From Montifringilla adamsi (lineage: Eukaryota; Chordata; Aves; Passeriformes; Passeridae), in contig JAGGNK010010225.1 in the NCBI GenBank assembly GCA_017590115.1, positions 62,001-126,000 on the forward strand: 64,000 nucleotides of DNA, written 5' to 3'. The notes under the pieces are model-generated. The model was not told the origin of the DNA and made no database searches. It worked only from the letters and a program-made list of their open reading frames with translations. This document shows positions 1 to 17,593 of the stretch, piece by piece; positions within the stretch are counted from its first letter, which is position 1, and each line of letters begins with the position of its first letter. The translations under genes were made by a program, and so were the position numbers.

Positions 1-2691
1 CTGGCCAGAGGTGCTGCTTCCTCTCTCTGTGTCACCGGTAAACACGGTATTTACAGGCATATTTGTGGTCTGCCTGTAATCAGACAGGGGTATATGGGCA
101 TTTTTGAGCTTGTCTGAGCAATGGTAGGAATGAATTGGACAGCCCAAGTAAGTGCTAATAGTTTTGTAGTGCAACAAACCACCAACTAATGTCTCTCCTA
201 TTTTCCACACCCTCTCCACCACAAACTGCGTTACCCAAATGTTTGAATTCTGATAGTCATAGTGCTATATGGAGCCAAAACTTAATTATCTGAGGGACTT
301 GTCTGTCTCTATGTGGTTTGACCTTGAGTGACAGCTGTGTGGGATATTTGAGATGAGTGGTAAAGGAAAATAAAGCAGAGTGCTTACAATTAGAAAGGGC
401 AGTGACTAGAATGACATAACAAAGTGTAGCATCCATCAGTGATTTTCTGAGCCTAGCCTTCCATCAGACCTGGATAGAAGCAGGACCACTCCATCCTTAT
501 TAACAGGTAGGAAAAGTGAGGAACAATGTGGTCTTTGAGTTATTTGCTGTTTGGAAATGTCAGGTCCTTGGACACGGAGGTTGGTGGCTGAGAAGCTGAG
601 GTGCAGTTTGGCATTCTGCATTTGGAGTCGTTTCAATCAGCTCACTCTTTGGGTAGTCTCTTTCACCCTCTTAGAACAAAACACATTATGTTATTCAAAT
701 GCAAAGAAGTGCTCAGTTTCTCTTGATGTCAGGTCCTGATTTTGCTGACACAGTGGTGACAAGTACTTGCCGGTTCAGTTGTGGGTGAGATCATGTCTGA
801 CATCTGGCTAAGCCAGGCGAGATTGAAATGGTTTCTTCTTTCCTGTGAAGAGTTGGGTTTGCTCTCATGGAAGCTGGCTGACTGCTGTCCGTTAGGTGAA
901 CAGTGCAGTTTTGCACCTTCTTTTGGGTATTTTTAAGCACTATTGTGTATTTTACTGCAAATGAAGAAGACATTGGAGTGACATAACAGGGATAAGTTCC
1001 TCCCACTTGGGTCTGTGTTTAGGACTGTGCCAGCTGAGGAGTTTTCAGCCTGTAGGTGCTTGAGGGGCAATATCAAGGGTTCCCTGACTTTAGGTCATTA
1101 TAAATGAAGGGTGAGCATTTCCTGAAACACACCATTTCAAATGGCACAGCTTAATAAAATTATTTTATACATGGCAAAAATTGAAATGTTTGAGTAGTGG
1201 GTGAGAAATGGAGTGATATTTGAGCAAAATATTTTGAGTTTTCATGCAGCCAGATTAAAAAGATGATTTTGTGGCCTTTAACCTTTGGTAGACTAAACAT
1301 AGCATAATCAGAACTTATTTTCTTTTTTTTTTTTTTCACTTAAAGCTGTTTCTGAGGTATCATTTTCTGGTTTTTTTCCTTGACAGAAATCTTTTGTGTG
1401 ATCCTCTGTCTAGTTCTAAGGATAGTATTCTCTGTTTGTAGATGGGGACAACAAAATTAGGTTTTGATGTGTTGTAGCTTTTATCTTAGTCTTAGGGGAG
1501 TTTGAGGCTATTGTTTTGAAAAGTAGAAAACATGAGGCAATTTTTAAGGATAAGAAACTGAAGATGAGAATATTGGAAATAAGGCAATAGAAAATACAAC
1601 TTCTTCTGTGAGCTGCCTCTTTGGTTATCTCTCTAAATACTGGGGAAAGGCAAGGACCAGCATCCAACAGAAAACACAAAATCCAGAAAAGTTAAAAATT
1701 GCTATATCTGTGGCAATTAAGAAACCCATTATATTGATAACAGACTAAGAGGTTTTACCAGAGTCTGTTTCAATAAGTTTGTCACCAAACTACTTTTAAT
1801 TTTCCTAGATAATTTAATGTAATGGGCAGATATGAAGTGTTTTCATTTGGACAGCGGGTTGAAGCTAAGACAGAAATTTTTCTAGCAGACTGCTAAATTT
1901 CACATAATAAGAAATACTAATTGTACTGGACAGTAGATAGATAAGCTGAGGAAACAAAAAAGGTTAGTACCCTTAAAATTGCACAGCAATTTAAATTAAA
2001 ACTTTAATTTGAAAATATGGCAAACAGTAATTAGAATCCATTCTGAACAGTCAAGAAGTAAAAGCAACTTTTAATATTTAATTTTCTCAGTACAATCTTT
2101 GAATAAACAAAATTCTGAGGAGGGGAAAAATCTCAAAATACCATTTGACTGAGTTCAAAATGTGCTCACTGACTGAAAGGACTTATTCAGGAATTCAAAA
2201 TACCAAGGAGTGAAAGATAAGGTTTTAAACAGTCCTCCCTATTTATCACTGTATTCTCTTAAGCCACCTTTCTGCTCTGACACATCATTATAATAACTAG
2301 ACTAAACTTGCAATAATTTGTAAAACCTTTCTTGGGTGGCCCTTGAAGGAATGCATGGGAAGTACTACACCCCCATTAAAGATGTTTGTCTCTGTATTAA
2401 TAGTTACTCTGTAGGCAGTGTGTAAGTGAGGTGTTCAAGAGCTTGCATTTTTGTTGGTAGAGTTTGACCAGCCAAAGTTGTCATTGCAAATGGCTTTCTG
2501 AAAAGCCAGTTATGGATGCAGGTCCCAGCTGAAATATGCTGCTTGTTCAATGGAGCTATTGTCTTCTACACCCTGTCTTCTGCCCATAACATGCAGGAAA
2601 TTACAGTGATCTTTTTTCTTGTTTAGTCCTAAATTACTTTAACTGAGTTAACCAGACCTTCTGACACACTAGCTAACTAAGTCAGTGAAGG
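1..2691. other. Non-coding DNA, no gene recognised
   Basis: AT-rich sequence with short chance open frames only, the longest 87 codons, and none with recognisable similarity. There is a short T-run near 1323-1336. No splice-framed coding segment, CpG island or RNA gene could be supported. It lies about 12 kb upstream of the CPNE4 coding exon and may be intron or intergenic. Confidence 0.6.
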
Positions 2692-2985
2692 GAGTCCTGG
2701 AAGGATCCTGGCTTTGTTCAGTCTTGAAAGGAGAAGGCTAAGGGAATGTGATCTTAATGCTGTCATCTGACAAGATGCAGCCAGGGTTCTCTTGGAGAAA
2801 CAGTCGTAGGATGTTTGGCAGCAGGCATAATCGGTGACAAGGAAAACTAGCAATAAATTGTTGTCAGAGGTGGCGGTCAAGTGCTGGAAGAGAGGCCCAG
2901 AGAGGCAGTGGGATCTTCATCGTTGGAGACTGCCAGAGCTCATTTGAACAAGGTCTGCTTTGAGCTAAGGATGGGAAATAGAAAT
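2692..2985 (+). mobile_element. CR1 LINE fragment, 3' part
   Basis: The segment follows the order of the avian CR1 3' region: a 'ggctttgttcagtcttgaaa' block, then 'ggagaaggctaaggg', then 'gcccagagaggcagtgggat' and a 'ggagactgccagagctca' block. Internal divergence is high, so this is an old insertion. It contains only the end of ORF2 and adjacent 3' sequence. Identification is by remembered consensus, without alignment. Confidence 0.75.
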
Positions 2986-5900
2986 TCCCAGAGATCCCTG
3001 TCAAATTACTAAATTACTCTTACTAGACAACTGGCCTGTGTTAACTGTACTGAAGGGCCAGTGCAATTTGACTGCAGCACTTGTCCGATCTTGAAGTGAC
3101 AGAATTAAAGAACTCCTTTGTGGTATCACTGGGAAACATGATGTAGGTATATTCAAACTGGTCTGAGAATTTTCTTGGGCAACCTATTTCCCATGAAAGC
3201 ATAATCTTGGCAGAGGTCTGAAATGGTCATAGGTTACTTACCATAGATGGAAAGACATGGCTGCTCAGAGGCTGAAACAGGGGAGGAATGGAAAAAGCAA
3301 GCTGAAACTTCACACTGGAAGTAGCTAGATAAGAAATGCTGCAGTAATTGTTTGACTGAAACAGTTTTCATAGCATGTCGTAAAATACCCATGTTCTTGT
3401 AAAAGGTAAAATTTAAAGCCAGCATAGTAGGAAATTTAATTGATGTCAGGCTTTCTAGCTTATAGTAAAAATCTCATAAGAAGAACTGGCATTTTCCTAC
3501 AGCAAGTATTAAATATTTTCCTGTGTTATTCCTACCTTCAATTAAGTTAATGTTTAAGATGCCTCTATGTGCTTCATTTAATAACATGTTACACAAGTGA
3601 ATAATTTGAAGAATTCTTCAGTGAAATATGGAAATAATTTTCATGTAACATCAGCAAGTTAACATCTTATTTTGATGTACCGCTCTACACTTAATATCCC
3701 AGCTCGGTCTTTGTTGATGTATTTACTCTGAAGCTGAAGCAATTTAAAACACTAAATGGTGACTGTGCATTCAGTCTCATTACAGACAATGCAACAGCAG
3801 TCAAGCACCTCATTATTGTATAACCCAATTTTTGTAGAGGACAGAAATTACAGGTAAAATTTACATGTTGACTCCAGAGCATAAAGAGTGTCATCCATCA
3901 TTCACTGGGTCAGATCTGAATTGCTGTAATCTTTGTAATTGGAAAATAATGCTTATGGCTGAAACAGCAAAATTCATGTAAAAGTGCATATCTTTTCAAA
4001 ATGTTTTAGAAATGGTTACTGCATCTTTTCCACAGGTATCCAAGGGTGGATTTGATACCATAAAGAAGCTACAAAAGCATCTGTCACTGAAATTTTGATG
4101 GACATGCATGTACTATAACCCATGTTCTCTATTATTAATTTGTATGGGTTTTTTGCTTCTTTTCTTTTCCACGCACCTTTACCCAAGGTGGTTGCTGACA
4201 CTAGAGAAGAAAATAAAAGCAAAATCTTCTACTAGTTAAGAGGAATAAAAATGAAGATCTTATGAAGGCCTTTTAAATCTCTTGATTTTGGAGTTACCCT
4301 ATACTTGTGTACACTGAAACATGTTCATGCATTAGACCAGTAATTATATGAAATTATGAAATTATAATTCTTTTTAAGTTATGAGAAATATCTTTGACTA
4401 TTGAATCTATTTGTACTGGACCACTGCAGATCAGGAATAAGACATAGATAAACACACAGTGCAAGGGAAATGCCTTGTATCACTGAAGAAGTCAAAGATT
4501 GATTTGAATACTCTTTGTTGCTGCAGTTGCATTTTGGTTACTGCCAACATGCATTTTCCTAATTCTAAATATGTGTAGGTATAAAGGAGCCCAATGGCTA
4601 TCCATTCAGAGTTAACAGAGATATAAATATTTGAACAAGGAGGACATTGCTTTGTGCTCTGAGCAACAATAAGGTTTTAGCACGTTCTAAATTTTGTGGC
4701 ATCTCTCATGGAATATTTGAGACCCAGTTTAGTTATCAACACTCCTTTTTGGCATGATGAGATATCTACAGAGGTTAGTTCTACTCTTCTGTGCTCTTAG
4801 AAAATATCGTGGTGACTCTGCCTTACGATTCCTTATGTCCCTGATGCTTTGCAACTGTCTTTCAACAAACATTGTAAGAGAGTAGATAAATTTCTGTTTG
4901 AAGAGCAATCATACTCAGCAGAGGGCAGGTGAGGAAAGGAATTAAGAGTTTCACAGGTCTGGAGAGAAAGCCTGGAAATGGCTTTCAACTCCCAATTAAT
5001 ACATAACTGTGCCTTAGATAATTTGACCATAGTCAAATTGCATTTGTGAAGTGGAAACATCTGTCTGGAACTTTAATACCAGCGTTTTGTGTCTCTTCTC
5101 CCTTGAGTGCCATCACTGCTGGCTTATAGGCAATCCTTTCTCTGTTAACAGTGGGTGGTTCACGGACTTTATTGCAGTTTGTACAAATTTGTCCTTTAAA
5201 GACACATGAATGTAGGTGAAGTCCTGTACAGTATGTGCCCAAATCTTAGGGGTATTTCTTGCTTAATGTGAATTTCATAAAATGTGCTCCTACCAGGCTG
5301 TGATGTCAAGACTGGCAGGTGTTCCAGTGTTTTTTGTGTGTGGCAGTTGGCAGTAGGACTTCCATCAATACTGATTATGCGAGTTCATTTTTTTGTGTGC
5401 ATCATTTTAGGGACTGAGAACCCCTTCCCCCTGCCTCTAACTCTGAAATCACTATAAGAGCTGAATTGTTCATTTTGCTGTCAGTTTATGCTATCAAAGA
5501 CTGATGGGGACTCGCAGTTTTCAAAAGGAAGACATAACTCTTGTGTATATTCATAGGTTCCTTTCAGAAGTGCTTAAGGGACAACCTTATGTCAGACAAA
5601 GTTTTATAAAAGACATTCCAAATATCTTGCTTCTTCTCATCTTTATTACTGGTTGACAACATAGCTGTTTCTCACACCTCAAGAATTCCCGAGGGAGAGA
5701 AACTCTTGAAAATTCTCGGTGGCTTGGATTTCTAGAGCTTGTTTTTGAAAGTGTTATTTAGCCAAAGTCTTGGCACTGTGTCAGAAGGAAGTAGGTCTAC
5801 TATAACATTGCTGACAAAGCTCTGTTGCTTCCAGGGCCCAGGTTAGGATCTTTGTGAGGCTGCGCTGTGTCCTGACGTGTTAGGACCCATCTTTGGTAGC

Positions 5901-7084
5901 TCAGTAGAGCACAGATCCTGGGAGGCATGGACACGCCAGCAGAGGAATGGCACGGCTCTGGCACCAGCGGTACATTTGGCACTGGTAGGACTTTTTGCTC
6001 ACAGCATGCTGCAATTCTTTTGTGAATCAATTTAATACCAAAAATAGCTACTGGCTTTTTCAGAGGTTGAGTCTGTCATGGTATGGTGGTACTGTGATTA
6101 CAAAACACTCCCAATATGGAGTAGGATATAACTTCCTAGAGGAAAGTCAGAATAAACTAGTAGAAATTGAACTAGGAAAGAAATTAACACTCTCCATATA
6201 AATATAATTTGGCTGTCATGGCTCTTCTCGTGCCTGCAGCTGGAGCTGCAATGTGATTGTATCCCTTGCTGATTTAGCTGAGGCAGTGGCAATGTGTGCT
6301 TGGCCTAAGTCTCGTGGGTGACTCTTCAAATATTTGATTGAGGATTTTGGAAAGAAAATAAAAAGTACGTAAATGACAAGAAGGCAGGAAAGGCTCAGGG
6401 TCTACCTTAACTAGTGGTGCAAACCCCAGTGTGTTGTCCCTGAACCTCTGTTGCGAAGGGAATGAACTCAGACTGGATCCAGCCATCAGATAAAGGTGTT
6501 CATTACCTAGAAACCCCCTGAGGGGTGGACAGGGTGCTCCTTGTCTGTCGGAGTCCTGGGAGGCCATAGGAGTTCTCCTTGTTGCTGAGAAAGGGGTCAA
6601 GCGTGTTGGGGGAACAACTATGAAGTGAGAGAGCAGCTGCTTGCAGCATTATCCATTGTTCCCTTTCTTCTTCTCCTGCCCTACCTGACAGAGCAGCTTG
6701 ACTTCAAAGCTCTGTCCCAGTTTTGGGCTCAACCGTGTAATCGATAAATTCAGTTTTTCTCACACTGCTAGGAAACTGAGCCAGCTTACAGCAGGTGTAC
6801 CTTCTGGTTGTATTGTAAATGCAGTAACTAAACAGTAAACGGGAAGTCCTTCCTCACTGCTCTTCTTGATGCGCTTGTCTTTGGATCAGGAGCAGGAGGC
6901 AGCTTCTCTTGTGGAATAATTTTCATGCTGCGGGAAGAGCCACTATAGCCATCTGTTGAGGAAAATTAGCAGTTTGCAATATGTTGCATCTGTAAATGTA
7001 TAAACTCTTCCAGGCATTGCGTGTGTTTATATACATACTCTGGTGTAATTGAGTATAGCTGAGGAACACAACTTGCTGCTTCAT
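2986..7084. other. Non-coding DNA, no gene recognised
   Basis: No coding exon, RNA gene or clear repeat could be supported in these 4.1 kb. The longest open frame (108 codons, minus strand, 6274-6600) has no recognised motif and no good splice context. Confidence 0.55.
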
Positions 7085-7350
7085 TCCCAAGCAACGAGCC
7101 ATACCACGAGAGAAAATGTCCTCAAGTTGCACTAGGGGAGGTTTAGAATGGATATTAGGAGAAAAATTCTTCACCAAAAGGGTTGTAAAGCACCAGAACA
7201 GGCTGCTCAGGAAAGTGGTTGATTCAGCATCCTTGCAGATACTTAAAAGATCTGTAGATGTGGTGCTTTGGGACACGGATTAGTAGTGGACTTGGCAGAG
7301 CTGGGTTAATGGCTGGACTCGCTCTTAGGGGTCTTTTCAACATAAACAAG
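7085..7350 (+). mobile_element. CR1 LINE fragment, 3' end
   Basis: It runs through the typical CR1 tail in order: 'gagagaaaatgtcctcaagt', 'tgcactaggggaggtttaga', 'ggatattaggagaaaaattc', 'caggctgctcaggaaagtgg', 'cttggcagagctgggttaat' and 'ggtcttttcaacataaac'. The terminal short repeats are eroded. A minus-strand open frame across it (6923-7276) is only a chance antisense frame. Confidence 0.9.
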
Positions 7351-10300
7351 TCTGTCATTCTCCTCTAGATGATGGACAGTATGCTTTTGCAGTGTGGATA
7401 AAGGGTAATTTTAATTTCAAATGTATTTTATGCAAGTGCAGATGATAAGGCAAGGATTAATGTAATAGAATATATATCTATCTTGTTGTTCAGAATTGTC
7501 TAATTATTTCAAGAATTATTTTGCCTCAAACATGTTCTAAAGGTTCCCAGTTGGATTTTCTTGATATCAGAATTTTGACTGCTGCACCTTAGAGTGCTGG
7601 GATTATTTGATTTTGTTCCAGGCTTAGCTTTCTTTGAAGTATAGCAAAATATCCAATTATTTAAGATTCTTGCATAAGTAGCTATGTTGTAAAGCTTTGT
7701 TTCTTGCTAAGACACTTTTATTTTCCCCCTAATACCTGACTGGGAAAACCAATTTTTAAAAAGCAGCAAACTCATATCCTCGTAGTGAATATACTTTTGT
7801 TCTTGTGTTTCATTTGATATATCACTTAGTGCAAGCGGCAAATGAAATGACAAGCCTAAGAAAATTGTAATGGCTTTTGTTGATATGCAGTCAAATAAGT
7901 ATCACATGGTAGTAGCTTTGAAATTGTTGATTAGAGAGATTCAATTACATTTCTCTGATTTGCTAGGCTTACATGTCACTTGTATTTGCAAACTGCTTCC
8001 ATATTGTAGGTTTCGGTTTTTTGTGTGTGTATAATTCCTCAGTGTGGGGTTTGAAGCGGATTCAATGATCCTGAGCTTTTCCATGTTTCGATGCTTAATC
8101 CCTGCTCTTACAGCTGCCTGTGCTTCAGGTATTCTATCAAGAGTTGCACAGACTCAAGCCAGACTCTGAGAACCAATACCCAAACCAGCAGGCAAATCAT
8201 TTACTTGTGGAAGCCTGAATTTTAGTGGGATTTCATATTACTCAGTCCTGCTTATAAATCATCAGCTCCAGGAGTCATGGTATAGAACAGTGAGAACTTT
8301 GCTGACATTTTTTCTCTTGCTTTTTCAATATATTTTTAGCTTTTATAATGGTGAGAAAGGGCTGTAGAACATCAGTTCTAATTGCTTTGTAAATAGAAAT
8401 GAAGAGCAAACCCACTTTTGTTAATGTTTTTAAGCAAAAATATGCCATTTTCATTATTTGGAAGAGGAACATTTAATGCTTTTGCTTGACAGTATTGATT
8501 TGCAAGTGAAGGCTTTGGATAGGCATATTTAAGGAAACAAGACTGGATAAGGGGACAATTGTGTCTGTTGCTGTATTTCAGCATATAGAGGTGCCAGTTT
8601 GTTTTCTCTCTAACTTCTACACTGTTCCAAATAAGACACATTCTGTTATCCTATTAAACCAACACACTGTTTTAGAAGGTGCCATTTTATAAACAAGACC
8701 AGTCACCCTCTGTAGCCAGCCTTGCTGTGGGAGAGGCAGACTCCTTTGTGACTGGTACAAATCCAGTGAATGCAAATGAAGCAGACTTTGGTTGATTCTG
8801 TGGAGAAAAAAAAAAATCTCTCTGATAAAAAGCATTGAGACTGCTTTCCAGTAGGGGAGTTGTCTGCATTTATCCCTAGGAAGGTTATTTTGATCTTGTA
8901 TTTGTTCAGTCTCCTGTTTTTTGTATTAGTGAATTTTTGATTTCTCTACCCTGCATGTTTTACAGCATTGTAAGAAGGAAGACAGTGGGAACTCTGTGAA
9001 GTAAGAGGTGACTGATGGCATTAGCTACATGCTAAAAGAGCCAGGGCGAATCCTAGATTTTCTCTTCCAGTGGAGGATAATAAAATACATCTATTTTAGC
9101 ACTGACTCCTACAGTGGTTTGCATTGTACTGAGTCTGACTTCAGTGGGAGCCACTCAGAGCATCCAGAACTGGACACATTTGAGCATCTCCCAGAGCTCC
9201 AGTTATTGCAGGGATTTTCCTTAACTGAAATGGGGTTATTTGTATAGGTGCAGCACACTTCTGTACAGTGTTTGTCATGCATTAGATGTCTCAATTTCTT
9301 TCCAGTGACTTTCCTTTTTCCCCTTATAATTGAAACAGCTGGTTCTATGGTAATGAGTCCCTTTGAACTGTCAGTGTGTGTATATTTCCATTTACACCGC
9401 TGGCACTTTGTTCTGAACCTTCTCCCCTTCTGTCCAAATAGATTACTTGCATTATCAGATCTATCTCATTGTTCACAATAGCATTTCTGTGGATTCTCCA
9501 GATCCCCCTTCCTTACTGAGTTTATTGCTCATTTTTCAAAGGCCTTTGTCAGACTCTGGTAGGTGTAGCTTTAAATAAATCTTCGTTAATAGTTGTCAGG
9601 TAATCAAAGTGAAGGAGGAAAAATTGTATTTTTAATTGTACAAACTATCCTGTGGAGGGGTCTAGCTAACCTATTGACTTTCCATTACATAATAATTCAT
9701 ATTCAAATTAATTTTGGCAGCTTGCATTTTGTCTGTATTATCTATGATCATTTAAAATTCTATAGCAATTTATAATATAATTGATGTTGACCAGGATAAT
9801 ATTTTATGCCAACAGGAGGAGAGTCTTGTGCAGTGATTTGAGATATGGCTGAAAACCAGGAGTCTAGGAATGTGGTCCAAGATAAATAATTGAATGACTC
9901 TGTTTAAGATAGTACTGATTGTTCATGAGCAGTTTCCAGAGATGCACAGAGAATGGCCCAAAGCAATGGCCATAGCAGCAACAAGGATTAGACATAATAA
10001 AAAAACCTTAATGCATATCATAATAAAGATAGGTCTGCTTTCCCTGTCATGCTGGGGTCTCTGTTCAGACCTGGGCAAGCCAGGTGTCTTAGTGAGCTCC
10101 TGATTAAGCACATGGAACATTAATTTAATGAACTTGCTGAATCAGGAACTCCTGGTGAATTCCCACCTTTCCTCATTTGTACAAAAGCTATTTACAGCTG
10201 AATGTGAAGGAATGGGTTTGCTTTTCACAGCCAAGGAAGCCTTGGTGCCAACAGCTGGTACAGTAATTATTAGAGACTGGGAATTCCCAATTACATAAAA

Positions 10301-11769
10301 TTTCTTAAAGAAAAAATAATTACTTATCTCAATTACCATCATTCCCTGAAGGGGGTGCATGGCCTACATTCTGCTGGAGCTGAACAAGTTACTAAACAGA
10401 GGAACTTTTAAAAACTCTTCTACCTGAACACCCAGCCTAATTTCAGCCTTTTCTATAAATCTTGTTCTTACTGTATTTTGTTTAACTTGATCTGAGTTTT
10501 ATTAATTTTAAGCTTCTAACTGTAGACTTGGTTTTCATACTTGCTTTTATTGGACTTTAAACCCTGGAAGATCCAGAAACTATAGGTACAAAGCTATCTG
10601 TCTAGAGAGTTAAGCTGTTCATGTGTTTTGAATACTAAATGTCTCTCCCATTTATAATTTATAAGTGTAAATATGTAGGGAGCAGCTAGTGCCACAACAA
10701 CCAGTGCTTTTAGGGCTGCTCTCTTTTGGAGGTACTTTTTCACAGCTCTTACTTCATGTAAATCCACTATTAGTATTTCCCATCATGTGCACATACTGCA
10801 AACATAATTTACCTTTCCAGGAGCAGACTCTTGCTGTTTACTTCTGTAGAAGCAGACAGATGCAATTAGGTCACTTTCATTTCATGACCAAAGTGGCAGT
10901 AAAATAATTCAGACACAGCTCTCAACATATGGTGATGGGAAGCCTGCAGCCCTCAAATTCATTTGTGTGTAGTTTGGTCTGGAGTACAGGTTTCTAAATA
11001 ACATGACCTTTCTCTAAATGCAAAGCCAATTGGTGACTGGTTTTAATCTCAGCATCTTTCTCATTTGCTGCTCACTTATTACCTGAACTGAAGGTGAGGC
11101 TGAGTGTGAATGTTCCCCTGATTCTTCACAAGGGGCTGTAGAGAGCAATCTCTTCATTTTTCACACAGACAACTTGCAGAAAAGCTTTTTGGACATGGTC
11201 TGTGTGTAGGAGGGCAAAATGACACTGTGGGCAAAGGAGTAAACTTGAAAACAGAATTCAGATAGCATCTTAGGTTTATTTCATGGTGGATCTAAGGAAC
11301 CTGGTTCTGAGTTGGTAGTGAGGTTATGTGGATCACCATTTTACAATGAGGTTGGATCTGGTTGGGTGAGCTGAATTCAAGTCTTTTAGCTCCTGGAGAG
11401 AGGCATGTACTGGCTGTGTTCTGTGTCACAAAGATCCTTACTTCTGCATGCACTAGACAACTGAACATTTTTATGCCATTTAGTCCCCCTGAATAGAGAA
11501 AGATGTAGCTGTCAAATGTCTAATACTGATTTTCATCACAATCCTGTTATCTAGGCAGGCACAACTTCCTGAACTTGTGTGCTTTTAATGAAATACCTAC
11601 ACATGGGAGCCTTTGTAGCCCTACTTTGTATCAGAAATGCTGGGCTTATGTATATATTTTGATTTTCTGCATGGCTTTGGAGCCAAGGGCCTCAAATAAT
11701 CAATTAGTTCAGCAACATATCACAGTCTGTACCCTAAAAAGTTTTTAATTTGATTTTTTTGCTGCTTAG
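7351..11769. other. Non-coding DNA, no gene recognised
   Basis: AT-rich DNA with several short chance frames on both strands, the longest about 87 codons, and no recognised protein, RNA gene or transposon. One A-run lies near 8805-8816. Confidence 0.55.
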
Positions 11770-12080
11770 TCACAGAGTAGAAGAGGTTGGAAAGGGCCTC
11801 TGCAGATCATCTATTCTAAGCCTGTGCTGAAAGTGAGCTGTGTCCAGACAAGTTTTGGATATCTCTAAACATGAAGACTCTACAAGTTCTCTGAGAAGCA
11901 TGTTCCAGTGTTGAACCAAACTTATAGTAAAAAATTTCCTTTTCTTTAATCAGAATTTCCTGAATTTCAGTCTGTGCCAGTTGCCTCTTGTCCTGTCAGT
12001 GGGCACTACTGACAAGCATTTGGCTTCATGTTTCCCCATCTCATCATATATATCAGTAAGATCACTTTGAGCCGTGAATC
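11770..12080 (-). mobile_element. CR1 LINE fragment, 3' end, reverse orientation
   Basis: Read on the + strand it begins with the complement of a CR1 3' terminus ('cacagagtagaagaggttgg', 'aaagggcctctgcagatcat') and continues through 'gttccagtgttgaaccaa' and 'gttgcctcttgtcctgtcag', both hallmarks of avian CR1 tails. It is moderately diverged and 5'-truncated, as most CR1 copies are. Confidence 0.88.
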
Positions 12081-12217
12081 CCTTTATAAAGGTCAAAAGA
12101 GCACATTAATTTCCAGCAAATTAGCTCTAAGTATGCCAGATATAGAATATGTTTGAGAGACTGAAGGCAGAGACCTGTCTTCAAGGTTCTCACTTTTTCT
12201 TTGTAACCAGCACATTC

Positions 12218-12340
12218 TTTGGTGGTTTTTTGTTTGGTGTGGTTTGGGTGTTTTTGTTTTTTGTTTTCCTTTGGTGGGTTTGGTTTTTTTTTTTATTTTG
12301 TTTTTTTTTTGTTGTTGTTTGTTTTTTGGGGTTTTTTGTA
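12218..12340. repeat. G/T-rich low-complexity block of (TTTTG)-type units
   Basis: About 120 bases consist almost only of T and G on the + strand, as irregular units such as TTTGG, TTTTTG and TTG. It produces artificial open frames on both strands (Phe/Val-rich on +, Lys/Thr/Pro-rich on -) that should not be read as proteins. Such blocks are common in bird genomes. Confidence 0.85.
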
Positions 12341-15835
<3,495 letters not shown>

Positions 15836-16094
15836 GGAATGTAATATTTTTAATGACATATTTTTTGTTATTTTACTTTAAAATTATAGTTGAGTGTTTG
15901 TGGTTAATCAAGCTAAAAGGTGTGACTTTAAAAAGAGAATATAAAGTATGTAAGAGAAAATTAGGAATTTATTAAATCCAGTTAATTGTGAGTGCATATT
16001 CATCCCTCTCTTTTCAGGAGTTTTAGCATTCAGCATAGGATTGTCTTATCTATGAAAAGATAAAAAATAATAATGGTGAGCATATGCAGAAAGC
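15836..16094. repeat. Local duplication D, copy 1 (259 bp)
   Basis: It matches 17594-17849 in the same orientation. The right-hand 180 bases (15915-16094) are identical by eye to 17670-17849, while the left-hand 79 or so bases carry many substitutions and small length changes. It contains no coding signal and resembles no repeat family I can name. Confidence 0.93.
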
Positions 16095-17286
16095 AAAGTC
16101 TTAAATTCAGGGATCTTTTAATTTAGCATTTTCAGCCAAGTTTTTCAGACTTTGAGAAGTTTGTTCCATTTATTCCAATTGTTTTGACCTATGAAGTTTT
16201 TCCATTTCAGGCCAGCACAGCCTAGGAAAGTTAAAGGGTTCTTGATGGCATATTTCTTCTTTTCTTAGTTTGCTCTTGTAGAAGCACTACACATATCCCT
16301 GGTAGAAAACCAGACTATAAATAGAAATAAAACTCTCACCATTGTTTTAGTGCTACAAAATCAGTGTGTCCATGTAATTGAAATTTAGGGTGATAAAACA
16401 GCCTAAAAAAGGGTAATTTTAGCTCTCTGTGTAGAAAAAAAGTATTTAGCTGCACTGTGTGTAATCACACAAATAGTAGAAATTATTCAAGAAATGGATT
16501 AAAGGTCAAAATAAATGAAATGGCTCTGTTTGGAAAGAACACAATGAAAACTTTTATGCTGTCTGAGTTTTCTGAATAACTTTGGCTGCATTTACATACA
16601 GTTTGTCTCTGGCAGGGTAAGTCGATTTAAATTCTATATTCTGAGGTAGTAATGGAGATTCCCTTTATTTGATGTGGTTTTTAATTGGGAAAGTGATTGT
16701 CTGAATAGAGTAAATCTTGGAGAACAGATCTGCCCACTGATATGATTCTCATCTTATGTCAATTGCTCCTACTGTCTAGTGAGAGTCCAGGCAATTCATT
16801 TTAGCATGAAAAAAAAGGTTTTATTAGTTCATGTTCCTATCAGTGCTGCAAAGTGAATGCCACTCTGCTGTGATGAGTATTTTCTGGCAAGCACCTTCTT
16901 AACAGAATTTTTAATTGAGTTCCTGTTGCTGAGCTAAATTGAGCAGAGTCACTCAGGTATAGCTGGAGACATAATTTGGCTGGAAGAATCTTCTGCTGAT
17001 GGCAATCAATGATCCAGCAAGACATGAAAAAACAGATAAAGTAATAATTAAAAAATAGCAAAATCCAGTTACCAGTGAAGTGAGTATATTCAACATAGAA
17101 ATCACTAAATGGCAACCCAAAAAAGGAGTAGAACTCAGGAGTGTGGATTTAGTGCCTTCATACATTTTCTTGAATTTCCAGGTACCTTAAACCCCTTGGA
17201 GATCCAAATGTGCTGTAGCAAGGTGCAATATTACTGAAATGTACATACTGATTGCATACTCTGGTTGTGTCGAGGTTTTGTCAGCA
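16095..17286. other. Intronic DNA between duplicated segments
   Basis: Single-copy sequence within the window. No gene or repeat recognised; the minus-strand frames of 91 and 70 codons look like chance. Confidence 0.5.
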
Positions 17287-17393
17287 CAAGGAGTTTAAAT
17301 ACTGTACTAAGTTTCAGATGGTGAATGACTGAGGTACATGATGATAAATTCCTTGGCTCCAATGATTATTTTACCCACCTAGAGTGTGAATGT
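17287..17393. repeat. Local duplication E, copy 1 (107 bp)
   Basis: Matches 19484-19590 without gaps, from 'caaggagt' to 'agagtgtgaatgt', with three differences near the left end. It lies between the two copies of duplication D. Confidence 0.93.
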
Positions 17394-17593
17394 AGCCAAA
17401 TTGAAGGTGTCCAAAATACAGGTTGTATTCTGTATAGGTTGTACTCTTGCACAGAAATGCTTTTGAAATCCATGGAAAGTACTGAGGGCTGGCTGCATGG
17501 CTGCTCTTGGGCCAGATGCAGCTCAAGCCTGTGGGCTTAGGCTGATGGGATTGCACTGTGCATCAAGTTAGAGATACTGGGATATAAGGCAAC

